Assembly (NCBI RefSeq): GCF_005886805.2
Contig: NZ_CP045429.1
Span: 3,504,501 to 3,568,500 of the forward strand
Source of the DNA: Pseudoalteromonas rubra
GTDB taxonomy: Bacteria > Pseudomonadota > Gammaproteobacteria > Enterobacterales > Alteromonadaceae
Direction: 5' to 3'
Length of the DNA: 64,000 nucleotides
Shown: positions 51,382-59,874 of the stretch, piece after piece
Position numbering within the stretch: the first letter of the stretch is position 1
How the letters are laid out: each line of letters starts with the position of its first letter
Program-made: the position numbers and the translations under genes
The notes under the pieces: model-generated
What the model was told of the DNA's origin: nothing
The model's database searches: none
What the model saw: only the letters and a program-made list of their open reading frames with translations

Positions 51382-51870
51382 TTGGAAAAAGTGCTTGTAA
51401 GTGCCTGCTTGCTTGGCAACAAAGTTCGCTACAATGCCAGCTGTTTGTCGATCCCCGATGCTGATTTACACTGGCTTCAATCAAATATGACACTGGTTGC
51501 GCTTTGCCCTGAAGTATCAGCGGGGTTACCCACACCCAGAGCCCCGGCTGAAATCACAGCAGGACAAGGTCTGGATGTGCTCAACGGCGCTACCAGGGTA
51601 ATTGAGAAAGATGGCACTGACGTCACTGCAGCATTTATTGAAGGCGCAGAAAACGCATTGGCACTGTGCCAACAACAACAAATCAAATATGCCGTGCTGG
51701 CACAAGGAAGCCCTTCCTGTGGCAGTGCAAAAATCTATGATGGCACATTTAGTGGCGTCAAAATCAATGGTTCAGGCGTAACGGCAGCATTATTGACCCG
51801 CAATGGCATTCAGGTTTTCAGCCAACATACAATATCTCAGCTGCGAAATTTGCTACACAGGCTGAGCTAG
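51382..51870 (+). CDS. DUF523-family protein
   Basis: The TTG at 51382 is the best start: AAAGGAG lies 6 bases upstream, and the family opens directly with EKVLVSACLLGNKVRYN. The 162-residue product shows LVALCPEVSAGLPTPRAPAE in the first half and YAVLAQGSPSCGSAKIYDG near residue 120. These Cys-containing loops (SACLLG, LCPEV, PSCGS) are the DUF523 hallmark and may hold a metal or cluster. The function is unknown; some related proteins carry this domain fused to DUF1722. A longer frame from 51301 lacks a ribosome site. Confidence 0.85.
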   Translation: MEKVLVSACLLGNKVRYNASCLSIPDADLHWLQSNMTLVALCPEVSAGLPTPRAPAEITAGQGLDVLNGATRVIEKDGTDVTAAFIEGAENALALCQQQQIKYAVLAQGSPSCGSAKIYDGTFSGVKINGSGVTAALLTRNGIQVFSQHTISQLRNLLHRLS

Positions 51871-52070
51871 CAATTGAAATAATAAAAGCATGCGGCAACA
51901 CTGAAACTCCCAGTGTTAACAAGGGATCTAATAATAGTTTCATAATTTACTACATTTACTATATAGTTTTTTCAGGTACAGGATTACAATAGGCGAAAAC
52001 AATGCCAATACAGCGCCCTATAGGTCGCTGCAATACGGCAATCTAACAATAAAGCCTCTGGAGTACCCAA

Positions 52071-55000
52071 GTGACACACAGATCTATTTTCCCTGCGGCA
52101 GCTCTGCTCTCTCTTTTCTTGAGTGGCTGTGGCGGTAGCAGTGACAACACGAATGATACAAGTCAATCTGCTTCAATCGAAACCTTTACCCTGAACACCA
52201 ATATTACCGGCTCCGGTAGCGCTACGCCTGCAACGCGAGAAGTGCCCAAAGGAGGCACTGTTCATTTAGTATTAGAACCCGGCGAGGGCTATTACACGGA
52301 CTCTGCGACAGGGTGTGGCGGCACACTGACTGGTAATCAGTATATCATTGAAAACATGCAGGCAGCCTGTACTGTTGATATTGAATTTAAACCTCGTATA
52401 GCTATCAGTGAACTGGATCTAGACCCAGCATTGGCACAGTGCTTGGCCAACCATGGTGACTATCAGTACGCTGACGAAGTCACTTATTTGTACTGTGATC
52501 AACCTGTCAGTAACGCAGACCCCATCAAGCACTTTAGAAAGCTCCAATCTCTAGACCTGTACGGTCAAGACCTGGTAAATCTGGACGTCTCAGAAAACCT
52601 GGAGCTAAGCTCATTGACGATTTCAAGCGCACAGCTTGCGGCACTTGATGTATCAAACAACACGAAACTCGCGCACCTGTACGTGAATGACAGCCAGGTC
52701 CAGTCTTTGGATGTATCCAAAAATATCGCTCTTCTAGACCTGAGAATAGACAGTGGACGACTTACAACCCTGGATATCACACAAAATAAGCAGCTCTATT
52801 CCTTATCCGTAAACGCTGCTCAATTAGAAACGCTGGATGTGTCCAACAACCCTGACTTAGTCTCTCTGGGAATAAGCAGTCAGGTGCTATCCGATCTTGA
52901 TCTCAGCACTAACCTAAACCTTGAAGGTCTGAGTCTTAACAATACGCGACTAACCACTCTGGATCTCTCTGACAAGACCAAGCTTGTTCACCTTTGGATT
53001 AGTAACCTGGCAATCACAGCGCTGGATCTATCACACAATTCAGCACTCTCTAGTGTGTATCTCTACGACACCCCGCTGAGTAGCCTGAACTTAGCAAACG
53101 CATCGCAATTGAGAAATCTGGAAATGATTAGCAACCGGATAACCAGTCTGGATCTCACTGATGCGACACAGCTGGAATATTTGTGGATATCCGACAATCA
53201 ACTTACCCAACTTGATCTCAGCAAGAATAGCGTCCTGACAAGTGTCGATCTGTCCGGTAATGCGTTAACCACAATTGACCTGTCCAACAACCCAGCTCTG
53301 ACCATTTTAAATCTGGCATCCAACAATCTCTCCACCCTGGACTTGTCAGGACTGCCTAACCTCACAGAGCTCAACGTACAAAACAATCAGCTAAGTGTGT
53401 TGGATATCTCTCGCAACCCAATGCTTGGGGCGCTTCACTTGTCGAACAACCAGCTAACGCAACTGAACTTTCCAGTGAATAATTCACTGACTGAGCTGGC
53501 GGTGTCTGGTGATGAGTTTACCGAGTTGGATTTTTCAAACTTCAAAGCCCTCACAAAGCTGTCTGCATCAGGCGCTCAGCTGAAAACCATTACACTAGAC
53601 CAAAATACGGACCTGGAGGAACTCACGGTATTCGCATATAGTTTGCAACAGTTAGATGTTTCCAAAAACACCAAACTCACCAGATTGCAAATCGAAAGCG
53701 ATGCGCTTATTGAGCTGGACGTAAGCAAAAACACAGCGCTGCAAACACTGCAAATATACAACTCTCGACTCACTGCGCTGGACCTCTCTAAAAACACCTC
53801 GCTGACAGAGTTGGCTGTCCTGGCGTGGGGCATACAAAACCTAAATATTCGTAATAACCCATTACTTGAGAAGTTGTCAGTTTCAAGTGAGCAGATCACC
53901 ATGCTCGATTTATCCAATAACGCACAGCTGAAGTACCTGTCAGTATCTGCCACGCAGCTAACTCAGCTGGATGTTTCTGCCACTCCCAACTTAAAAGAAC
54001 TCAGAGTAAACAGTGCTCATCTGAACAACCTGACACTCTCTGAGTTAAAACAACTAGAAGACCTGAAACTGAGCTCTATGCCAATAAGCACTTTGGATTT
54101 ATCCGCTCATCCTAAGCTCATTGACCTCGACATTAACAGTTTGCCCCTTAACAGTCTTGACCTGTCTAAAACACCGGCACTTGAGCGTCTGTCAATCTGG
54201 TCGACACCACTTACCAGCCTTGATCTCTCACACAATGCCAAACTGGTTTACCTCTCAGCCGATTTCAATGCACTGGAACAACTGGATATCTCCAACAACA
54301 CAGAGTTAACTAGCCTGTCAGTAAGCAGCAATGCACTGGCCCACATCGACTTATCTGCCAACACACAACTAGAGTTTGTGAATTTGCCTTATAATCATCT
54401 TACGCAATTGAACATTGCCAGCAACACTGTGCTTAATCACCTTGATGCTGATGGCAACCAACTGACGTCATTGCATATTGCAGATCTGCCCCTGCTAGAA
54501 TCGGTATATCTGAGCAGCAATCCACTGGATACTTTGAAAATCACCAATGCGCCTTCTCTGGCTTATCTCAATGCCAGTGACAACCTGCTCAATTCAGTTA
54601 GCCTATCCGGTATCGCTGCGCTCAAAACACTCAGGCTTGCTTACAACCAGTTGACAGAGCTGGAACTATCTGCTGCCTCAGCACTAGAGACTTTAGATAC
54701 AAATTCAAATCAACTCACTAAATTGAACCTGAGCAACAACCCAGCTCTTACTTCCCTGAATGTGGAAAACAATCAACTGTCTTCTCTGATTGTGGGCAGT
54801 CAGGATTCTCTTACTGAGCTACGGGCAACATACAACCAGCTGACAGAGCTCAACCTAACGGCGGCCCCATCTCTTGTTACGCTGGAATTAGACAACAACC
54901 TGTTGACGCACCTGGATACCACGGCAAGCACAAGACTCTCGTCAGTGAATGTAAACTACAACCAGTTGGCGCAGCTTGACCTCGCATCCAACTCAGCTTT

Positions 55001-55388
55001 GAAGAGCTTGTCAGTCTACGGTAACCAACTCAGTAAGTTAGATATATCTGGTCAAGCCGAGCTCACTTATGTTGATGCAAGAAACAACAATATCGCTCAG
55101 CTAAACCTCGCCAATAGTGCCGCATTAGAGTACTTACTGGCAGAAAGTAATCAACTAACGGAGCTAGATACATCGGATAACAGTGCGCTGACTGAGCTAA
55201 ACTTGGCAAGTAACCAGATCACGTCACTCGATTTAACAAATAACAGCCAAATAAACTACCTCAATTTGCACTACAATGCATTGTCACACATCGATGTCAG
55301 TTCAATTGAACAAGTGTACTACTTTACACTCGACTCTGGCGTAACTTGTACCGGCGACATGTGTTCATTTGCCAATTACGTCTATTGA
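52071..55388 (+). CDS. giant leucine-rich-repeat lipoprotein
   Basis: GTG 52071 (TGGAG 7 bases upstream) starts a 1105-residue protein. It has a lipoprotein signal peptide (lipobox LSGC, Cys20; +2 Gly suggests the outer membrane). A Ser/Asn-rich linker and an InlB-B-repeat-like domain (about residues 40-108, with GYYTDSATGCGGTL) follow. A capping segment with two cysteines (CLANHGDYQYA and YLYCD) leads into 44 tandem 21-residue leucine-rich repeats (residues 168-1091). A short end with a cysteine pair (TCTGDMC) probably caps the solenoid. Such internalin-like proteins bind other proteins or cells. The gene stands alone with a hairpin after its stop. The role is inferred. Confidence 0.9.
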   Translation: MTHRSIFPAAALLSLFLSGCGGSSDNTNDTSQSASIETFTLNTNITGSGSATPATREVPKGGTVHLVLEPGEGYYTDSATGCGGTLTGNQYIIENMQAACTVDIEFKPRIAISELDLDPALAQCLANHGDYQYADEVTYLYCDQPVSNADPIKHFRKLQSLDLYGQDLVNLDVSENLELSSLTISSAQLAALDVSNNTKLAHLYVNDSQVQSLDVSKNIALLDLRIDSGRLTTLDITQNKQLYSLSVNAAQLETLDVSNNPDLVSLGISSQVLSDLDLSTNLNLEGLSLNNTRLTTLDLSDKTKLVHLWISNLAITALDLSHNSALSSVYLYDTPLSSLNLANASQLRNLEMISNRITSLDLTDATQLEYLWISDNQLTQLDLSKNSVLTSVDLSGNALTTIDLSNNPALTILNLASNNLSTLDLSGLPNLTELNVQNNQLSVLDISRNPMLGALHLSNNQLTQLNFPVNNSLTELAVSGDEFTELDFSNFKALTKLSASGAQLKTITLDQNTDLEELTVFAYSLQQLDVSKNTKLTRLQIESDALIELDVSKNTALQTLQIYNSRLTALDLSKNTSLTELAVLAWGIQNLNIRNNPLLEKLSVSSEQITMLDLSNNAQLKYLSVSATQLTQLDVSATPNLKELRVNSAHLNNLTLSELKQLEDLKLSSMPISTLDLSAHPKLIDLDINSLPLNSLDLSKTPALERLSIWSTPLTSLDLSHNAKLVYLSADFNALEQLDISNNTELTSLSVSSNALAHIDLSANTQLEFVNLPYNHLTQLNIASNTVLNHLDADGNQLTSLHIADLPLLESVYLSSNPLDTLKITNAPSLAYLNASDNLLNSVSLSGIAALKTLRLAYNQLTELELSAASALETLDTNSNQLTKLNLSNNPALTSLNVENNQLSSLIVGSQDSLTELRATYNQLTELNLTAAPSLVTLELDNNLLTHLDTTASTRLSSVNVNYNQLAQLDLASNSALKSLSVYGNQLSKLDISGQAELTYVDARNNNIAQLNLANSAALEYLLAESNQLTELDTSDNSALTELNLASNQITSLDLTNNSQINYLNLHYNALSHIDVSSIEQVYYFTLDSGVTCTGDMCSFANYVY
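52572..55343 (+). repeat. 44 in-frame 63-bp leucine-rich-repeat units
   Basis: Forty-four units of exactly 21 codons follow each other with no insertion or deletion; 44 x 63 equals the 2772 bases covered. The unit pattern is L-x-x-L-D-(L/V)-S-x-N-x-x-L-x-x-L-x-(V/L/I)-x-x-N-x. The DNA of the units is diverged, so they are not a recent satellite expansion. Confidence 0.92.
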
Positions 55389-55402
55389 TAACCTGCTAAA
55401 CA

Positions 55403-55431
55403 GTAACTGGCACACAAAGTGTGTCAGTTAC
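55403..55431 (+). terminator. hairpin after the leucine-rich-repeat gene
   Basis: GTAACTGGCACAC and GTGTGTCAGTTAC pair with one G-U around a 3-base loop, 14 bases past the stop. No U-run follows, so it may need Rho or act as an mRNA end stabiliser. Confidence 0.65.
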
Positions 55432-55877
55432 CCACACAACAGCCTCTGTGATTGCCGCACAATGCGACGCTTAACTTCATCCGCACATTCACATAACTGG
55501 CCCGAAGTGCCATCACTTAAGAATGCTTCTCCCTTCTGAACCGGGTAATCGTATTAACTAGCTATTGTTTACAATGAGCCAGACTAATTACCTAGTCTCA
55601 TTACAGTTTATCTTTGCTGCGCATCACCCACCTTTGAATAAATACTCTAGTAAAAACCGACAAAAAAACAGAAAAAAGGATGGTTAAAAACAGAATAACT
55701 ACACATTTCTTCCTTATTTCATTCCTACACTAATGTTGGAATGACAATTTTTTATTCCACACAATAATGACTTTTCTGATCGCACGTGAGGAAAGCTATT
55801 CACACTCTCAATTACGTTATATGTACAGCTATACCTGAGCGCTACCCAACCAGGTTTGGCTGTTAAGGAACCTATCC
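55432..55877. other. 446-bp AT-rich spacer
   Basis: There is no gene or strong repeat. A weak inverted motif (GGAAT to ATTCC at 55738-55758) is the only structure I noticed. It must contain the promoter of the peroxidase fusion gene. Confidence 0.45.
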
Positions 55878-57686
55878 ATGAAATCAAGACAATTTTGGCG
55901 ATGGTTGCTGCCCTTGTGCTTATGCTCTGCACTGGCACAAGCGGACACCAACACACTGCCCACGCCACAGCAGTTAACCGCAAAAGTGCACAGCAGTAAT
56001 CAGGTTGCACTGACCTGGCAAGCCCCCGAAGACACCAGCAACATTAGAGGCTATCGCATTTATCGTGATGGCAAACGTATTGCCCGCACCACACTAACCT
56101 TTTATCAGGATAACAGTGCAATGGCAGGCACTGAATACAGCTACTTTGTTCAGGCTTTTGCCAAAGGCAGAGACAAAAACAAGCTCATCAGCGATCCTTC
56201 AAACACCGAAACAGTGACCACCCTGTCGACCGACAGCAATGATGGCATGCGTAATGGCTCAGTGATCAATATTGGCATTGCTCGCCTGGTCGATTTGTGT
56301 GGCACCAATGACCTCAATGCCGTCCCCGATGACCAGCTGGACACTTGTATGGATAAAGTCATTGCGCACTATGAGTTGCAGCAGGGACTGGAAGATATGC
56401 AGGCGTATGTTGCACGCTATCGTCGCCAGGAAGATCCGCAATTAATTGCCCTGGGCAAAAGGCTGTTTTTCAGTAAAGCACTGAGTCAGGATTACGATAC
56501 CTCCTGCGCTTCATGCCACCACCCGGCACAAGGCTGTGGCAGTGACGGCTTGTCTTTATCTATTGGCGTCAATGCCGAAAACCCGGACGTGATGGGACTG
56601 GGACGTACCGATGGGAGTATGATCCCTTCAGTTGGGCGCAGTTCACCCCAGATCTGTAACACCGCCTTATGGGTCAACAGCATGTTCTGGGACCAACGCG
56701 TTAAATTACGCCAGAGCAACCGGGAAAGCGAAGTTGGCCTGGTATCAACCGCGCCGATTATGACACCCGAAGATGAAGTTACCCGACTGATGAATAGTCA
56801 GGTTGCGAATACCGACCCATTGCGTTTGCTCATGGCACAGGCACATTTCCCGGTGACAGCCGCCGCTGAAATGGGCGATCCAAGCAGTTTTGAATCGCCG
56901 CAAGTCTACCGTGAATTTATCGCCTCTCGCTTATCCGATGAATGGAAAAGCCATTTTTCAGCAGCCTATGGTGATGAACAGGTTAACTTTTTGCGCATCG
57001 CCAGAGCCCTTGCCGCCTATCAGGCCTCGTTCCTGTTTATCGACAACCCTTTCTTCAATTACATAGAAGGCGATCTGGCCGGTTTGAATAATACCGAGAA
57101 ACGCGGTGCCTTGCTGTTTTACACCTCCGCAGGCTGTGCAAACTGCCACGATGGCGTGATGTTTACACCCGAAAAAACCCGCGGTCCTCTCTACCCGCAA
57201 ATTGGCCCGAACGCCGTGGCAGATGGCAACGCTAAAAACCAGTTCCGGATGCCCAGTCTGCTGAACGTCGGGATCACTGCCCCTTATGGTGACAAAGGAG
57301 TCTTCCAGACACTGGAACGCGTTATTGAACACTACAATGATGTAACCGGCTCTCTGGAAAGCTTCTATCACAATGTAGAAACCTGTCAGTTACCTCAATT
57401 TCAGCACCTGACGACAGACCAATGCCGCCAGATTGTTGGCGGAGGCGAAGACTTTGTACTGACACTGAATGCTCAGAACCGGGCCATCTCCGACCGCGGC
57501 GACGAAGCAATCATCAAACACTTCACCAGTGATGAAATTCATTATCTGGCAACTTTCCTACGCTCACTGACCGATCCGAATGCAGTGGCTGGCAGTAATG
57601 CCATAGAAGTCCTCGTTCCACCTCGGGATGGTGGGCCTGATGGCCATCAATTTGATGCCATAGACAAAAACGGTAATTCACTTTAA
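55878..57686 (+). CDS. Fn3-fused di-haem cytochrome c peroxidase/MauG-like protein
   Basis: This 602-residue protein has a signal peptide (about residues 1-22, ending LAQAD). An N-terminal fibronectin type III domain (about 28-115, with VALTWQAPEDTSNIRGYRIY) is joined to a bacterial di-haem peroxidase domain (about 185-575). There are two haem c sites, CASCH in TSCASCHHPAQGCG and CANCH in SAGCANCHDGV. LGKRLFFSKALS before the first haem and RMPSLLNVGITAPYGDKGVF after the second are typical of CCP/MauG proteins. Family members reduce hydrogen peroxide or oxidise protein and small-molecule substrates in the periplasm. The Fn3 fusion is unusual for CCPs and suggests attachment to a surface or partner. 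A terminator follows. Confidence 0.9.
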   Translation: MKSRQFWRWLLPLCLCSALAQADTNTLPTPQQLTAKVHSSNQVALTWQAPEDTSNIRGYRIYRDGKRIARTTLTFYQDNSAMAGTEYSYFVQAFAKGRDKNKLISDPSNTETVTTLSTDSNDGMRNGSVINIGIARLVDLCGTNDLNAVPDDQLDTCMDKVIAHYELQQGLEDMQAYVARYRRQEDPQLIALGKRLFFSKALSQDYDTSCASCHHPAQGCGSDGLSLSIGVNAENPDVMGLGRTDGSMIPSVGRSSPQICNTALWVNSMFWDQRVKLRQSNRESEVGLVSTAPIMTPEDEVTRLMNSQVANTDPLRLLMAQAHFPVTAAAEMGDPSSFESPQVYREFIASRLSDEWKSHFSAAYGDEQVNFLRIARALAAYQASFLFIDNPFFNYIEGDLAGLNNTEKRGALLFYTSAGCANCHDGVMFTPEKTRGPLYPQIGPNAVADGNAKNQFRMPSLLNVGITAPYGDKGVFQTLERVIEHYNDVTGSLESFYHNVETCQLPQFQHLTTDQCRQIVGGGEDFVLTLNAQNRAISDRGDEAIIKHFTSDEIHYLATFLRSLTDPNAVAGSNAIEVLVPPRDGGPDGHQFDAIDKNGNSL

Positions 57687-57695
57687 CCCCCAACC

Positions 57696-57722
57696 AAAAG
57701 GGCTGCACATCGCAGCCCTTTT
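57696..57722 (+). terminator. intrinsic terminator of the peroxidase gene
   Basis: AAAAGGGCTGC and GCAGCCCTTTT form a perfect 11-bp stem with a 5-base loop, beginning 9 bases past the stop and ending in TTTT. Confidence 0.92.
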
Positions 57723-57725
57723 ATA

Positions 57726-57774
57726 ATACCAATTTCGCTTAATACCTGTTCAATTTGAAGGAGCAAATAGGTAT
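57726..57774. repeat. solo end fragment of the MITE-like element
   Basis: ATACCAATTTCGCTTAATAC and the following bases to AAGGAGCAAATA match the reversed right end of the 162-bp elements over about 44 bp, then GGTAT closes the fragment. It has the same outer ATACC/GGTAT ends but lacks the internal part. Confidence 0.75.
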
Positions 57775-57803
57775 AAAATCACATTAGCTCGTCCGGTTAA
57801 GCC

Positions 57804-58460
57804 TTACATATAACTCTCTGCATCATAGAAAAGCGGCTTCAACGTACCGCAATTAATGAACTTGTAGGTTAACTCACCCTCGCTGGGCACCCGCTTGGAG
57901 GCGCGGAATTTTTGCAGACAGGCGCCAGTTAAATCAACGAAGATCAAATGATTGAAACTGGGCTTTTGCTGGATCTTATGCACATATATCCGCTCCGTTT
58001 TATTGATTTCTATGACGTCATATTCATGCCATTGTGAAGCAGGTTCCAGTTTACTTAGCTTGCGGGCAAATAGTTTATCACTCAGTACCAGTTGTCGTTC
58101 GGGATACACCAAACGACCCCCACGGGCATAATGGCCCTCGTATACATCGGCCATAATCGTCACTTCTTCGCCGCGCTCAAGTCGCTGTAAATTAAACGGC
58201 TCTGGCTTAATGGTGATGAGTTTTGAGTCACGAACCAGGCTTAAAAAAGCCACATCCGGATTTTCCAAACGATATACCACATGTATGTCGTTAGGTAAGC
58301 TGTATGATGGAAAGTTCGTGGCGTAAATACGGGAGCCTCTGTTCATCAATGCCATCCCATGCTCCCCCTTATATGCGGGATTAAGCGGCGGGGCTTGTTT
58401 TTCATTGGCTAAGGCCGTGGCAGTAAAGAATAACGTCGCTAATAACAGAATCACGTGCAT
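57804..58460 (-). CDS. secreted protein of unknown function
   Basis: ATG 58460 (218 residues), with AAGGA 8 bases upstream, begins a normal signal peptide (ending TATALA-NE). The mature part starts with a conserved-looking NRGSRIYATNFPSYSLPNDI and HVVYRLENPDVAFLSLVRDS. Three beta-rich stretches and a C-terminal pair of cysteines (GACLQK and NCGTL) follow. I recognise no family. The lack of membrane segments suggests a periplasmic or secreted protein. It is convergent with the peroxidase gene and has the MITE fragment behind its stop. Confidence 0.65.
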   Translation of the reverse strand: MHVILLLATLFFTATALANEKQAPPLNPAYKGEHGMALMNRGSRIYATNFPSYSLPNDIHVVYRLENPDVAFLSLVRDSKLITIKPEPFNLQRLERGEEVTIMADVYEGHYARGGRLVYPERQLVLSDKLFARKLSKLEPASQWHEYDVIEINKTERIYVHKIQQKPSFNHLIFVDLTGACLQKFRASKRVPSEGELTYKFINCGTLKPLFYDAESYM

Positions 58461-58625
58461 TGTCAGTGTCCTTGTGGTGTTTTCACTCAGTATAGCAAGC
58501 AATCACAAACACACTCGGGGCGGAACCGCCATAATCCCTCTGTAGCCTGGAATATTTACACATTGCACAAGACAACCTGTGTACAAATCCAGTTCCAATC
58601 ACCCGTTCAAGCAAAGCAGCACATG

Positions 58626-58655
58626 AAAAAGCCGCTCAGACTCAGTCTGAACGGC
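58626..58655 (-). terminator. terminator of the cystatin-like gene
   Basis: On the minus strand GCCG-TCAGACT and AGTCTGA-CGGC form a stem with one internal mismatch, followed by TTTTT, 32 bases past the stop of the cystatin-like protein gene. Confidence 0.82.
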
Positions 58656-58686
58656 CCATTATCAACGTTGCCAAAAAGTGTATCGG

Positions 58687-59256
58687 TTATGGCTTAACCG
58701 GGATAAGGTTAAAATTCTCTAGTCGACCTTCCAGGTTGCGGTGCGCTTCAATCTCAGCAAAGAACGCCTGGCCATTGCGTGTCGCTGGCTTAACGACTGA
58801 GTAAAAGACAAAGTTCAGACCTGCAACAACCTGTTGCTGTGCAGCCAGGATGTCATAATGTACGCCAACCAGCGACTCTATCTGCTCTGCAGCCGCTTGC
58901 TCAGCCTCAGTGAAATCATCACGCAGTGCAACACCGTCAAATGAACCAATAGGCGGCACAAGTACAGGGCGGCTTAATACGCGCTCTGCCGTTTCTGTGT
59001 ACTTGTCATCCAGCGCATGGATCACGATAACTTCAAGCTTGTTTACTTTTGCCACACCCGGTGCAACAACCGGCTCAACCAAACAATAAAACGCATAGTT
59101 AGTGCCATTCACCAATTGCGACTGACCAGCCAATGGGGTGATTTTAACACCGTCACGCTGATTGATGTGCTCAAACGCATTGATAAAGTCTTTGCTGAAA
59201 TCTTTCGCCAGTACAACTGCACCATAGGCACCCAGGTTATGAACTGTTTGAGACAT
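58687..59256 (-). CDS. tandem cystatin-like protein
   Basis: This 189-residue protein has no signal peptide and two similar halves. Each contains the cystatin loop motif Q-x-V-x-G followed by a strand: QLVNGTNYAFYCLVEPV in the first half and QVVAGLNFVFYSVVKPA in the second. The preceding helices are also alike (FINAFEHINQRDGVKITPLA and AAEQIESLVGVHYDILAAQQ). Cystatins inhibit papain-like cysteine proteases, but bacterial cystatin folds may serve other ends, so inhibition is a hypothesis. A normal ATG at 59256 follows GGAAA. It has its own terminator and stands apart from neighbours. Confidence 0.75.
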   Translation of the reverse strand: MSQTVHNLGAYGAVVLAKDFSKDFINAFEHINQRDGVKITPLAGQSQLVNGTNYAFYCLVEPVVAPGVAKVNKLEVIVIHALDDKYTETAERVLSRPVLVPPIGSFDGVALRDDFTEAEQAAAEQIESLVGVHYDILAAQQQVVAGLNFVFYSVVKPATRNGQAFFAEIEAHRNLEGRLENFNLIPVKP

Positions 59257-59521
59257 AATAGTTTCCTTATTATTTCCAGTAATCCCGCACCATGCGGGGC
59301 TTATTCAACTGGCCCTCAGTGTAGATGCGAATGAACCGCTTTGTGGTATCAGTTCAGTATCAGTTTGGTATCAGTTACCCAACCTTGAAACCTAAGCCAT
59401 TAGGGTGAAAAAAAGCTGACAGCCTGTAGCATAATCTGAACACCTGAAGTGTTAATGGTATGTGGCAAAAGGCTCCAATGGCTGCTAGCCTTTGATCCCA
59501 AATTCAGTCAGGAGCACCTCA

Positions 59522-59752
59522 ATGGACGGCAGAGTGAAACTCAATTGTCATCGGCTCAAGGAACTTAGAAAAAGCCTGGGCCTGAGTCAGGAAAAATTGG
59601 CCTGTGCTTGCCAGGATCAGGCTTTGTGTGTGTCTATTGCCACACTGAAACGTGCCGAATGTGGCAGTCGCGTCTATTATCGCACCGCTGGTGACCTGGC
59701 ACGCTTTTATCAGATCCCGGTTGCAGAGCTGCTCAGTGAGCAACCCGGCTGA
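59522..59752 (+). CDS. small XRE-type helix-turn-helix protein
   Basis: ATG 59522 is chosen because AGGAG lies about 7 bases upstream. The 76-residue protein is almost all one XRE-like domain: LNCHRLKELRKSLGLSQEKL, VSIATLKRAECGSRVYYRTA and GDLARFYQIPVAELL. Such domains bind DNA as dimers, often as repressors. The domain also occurs at the N-terminus of longer TPR sensors, but here it stands alone. It lies 122 bases upstream of rhlE on the same strand; any link is unproven. Confidence 0.78.
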   Translation: MDGRVKLNCHRLKELRKSLGLSQEKLACACQDQALCVSIATLKRAECGSRVYYRTAGDLARFYQIPVAELLSEQPG

Positions 59753-59874
59753 CTCTCTGCCAGCTCACCGTCGCCCGCAATAGCGGCCCCGGCAAATATC
59801 AAAGGGTGACAAAAATTGCTATGTTGGGGTAAATCTTGTACTCTTCCGGCCCGCATTCTTCAGAGTACACAATC

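Noticed and set aside
53576..53953. 125-codon frame on the minus strand within the leucine-rich-repeat gene
   Set aside because: It is a shadow of the repeat coding pattern, with no ribosome site and a low-complexity, Ser/Cys-rich product.
52572..55343. Regular 63-bp periodicity that might suggest a CRISPR or satellite array
   Set aside because: The period is the coding unit of a 21-residue leucine-rich repeat in one open frame; the DNA units are diverged and there are no spacers.
11045..55761. Shared TTTTTATTCCACA at 11049-11061 and 55749-55761, each with a GGAAT upstream
   Set aside because: The sequence is short and AT-rich, and its position and orientation to the neighbouring genes differ; chance is the simpler explanation.
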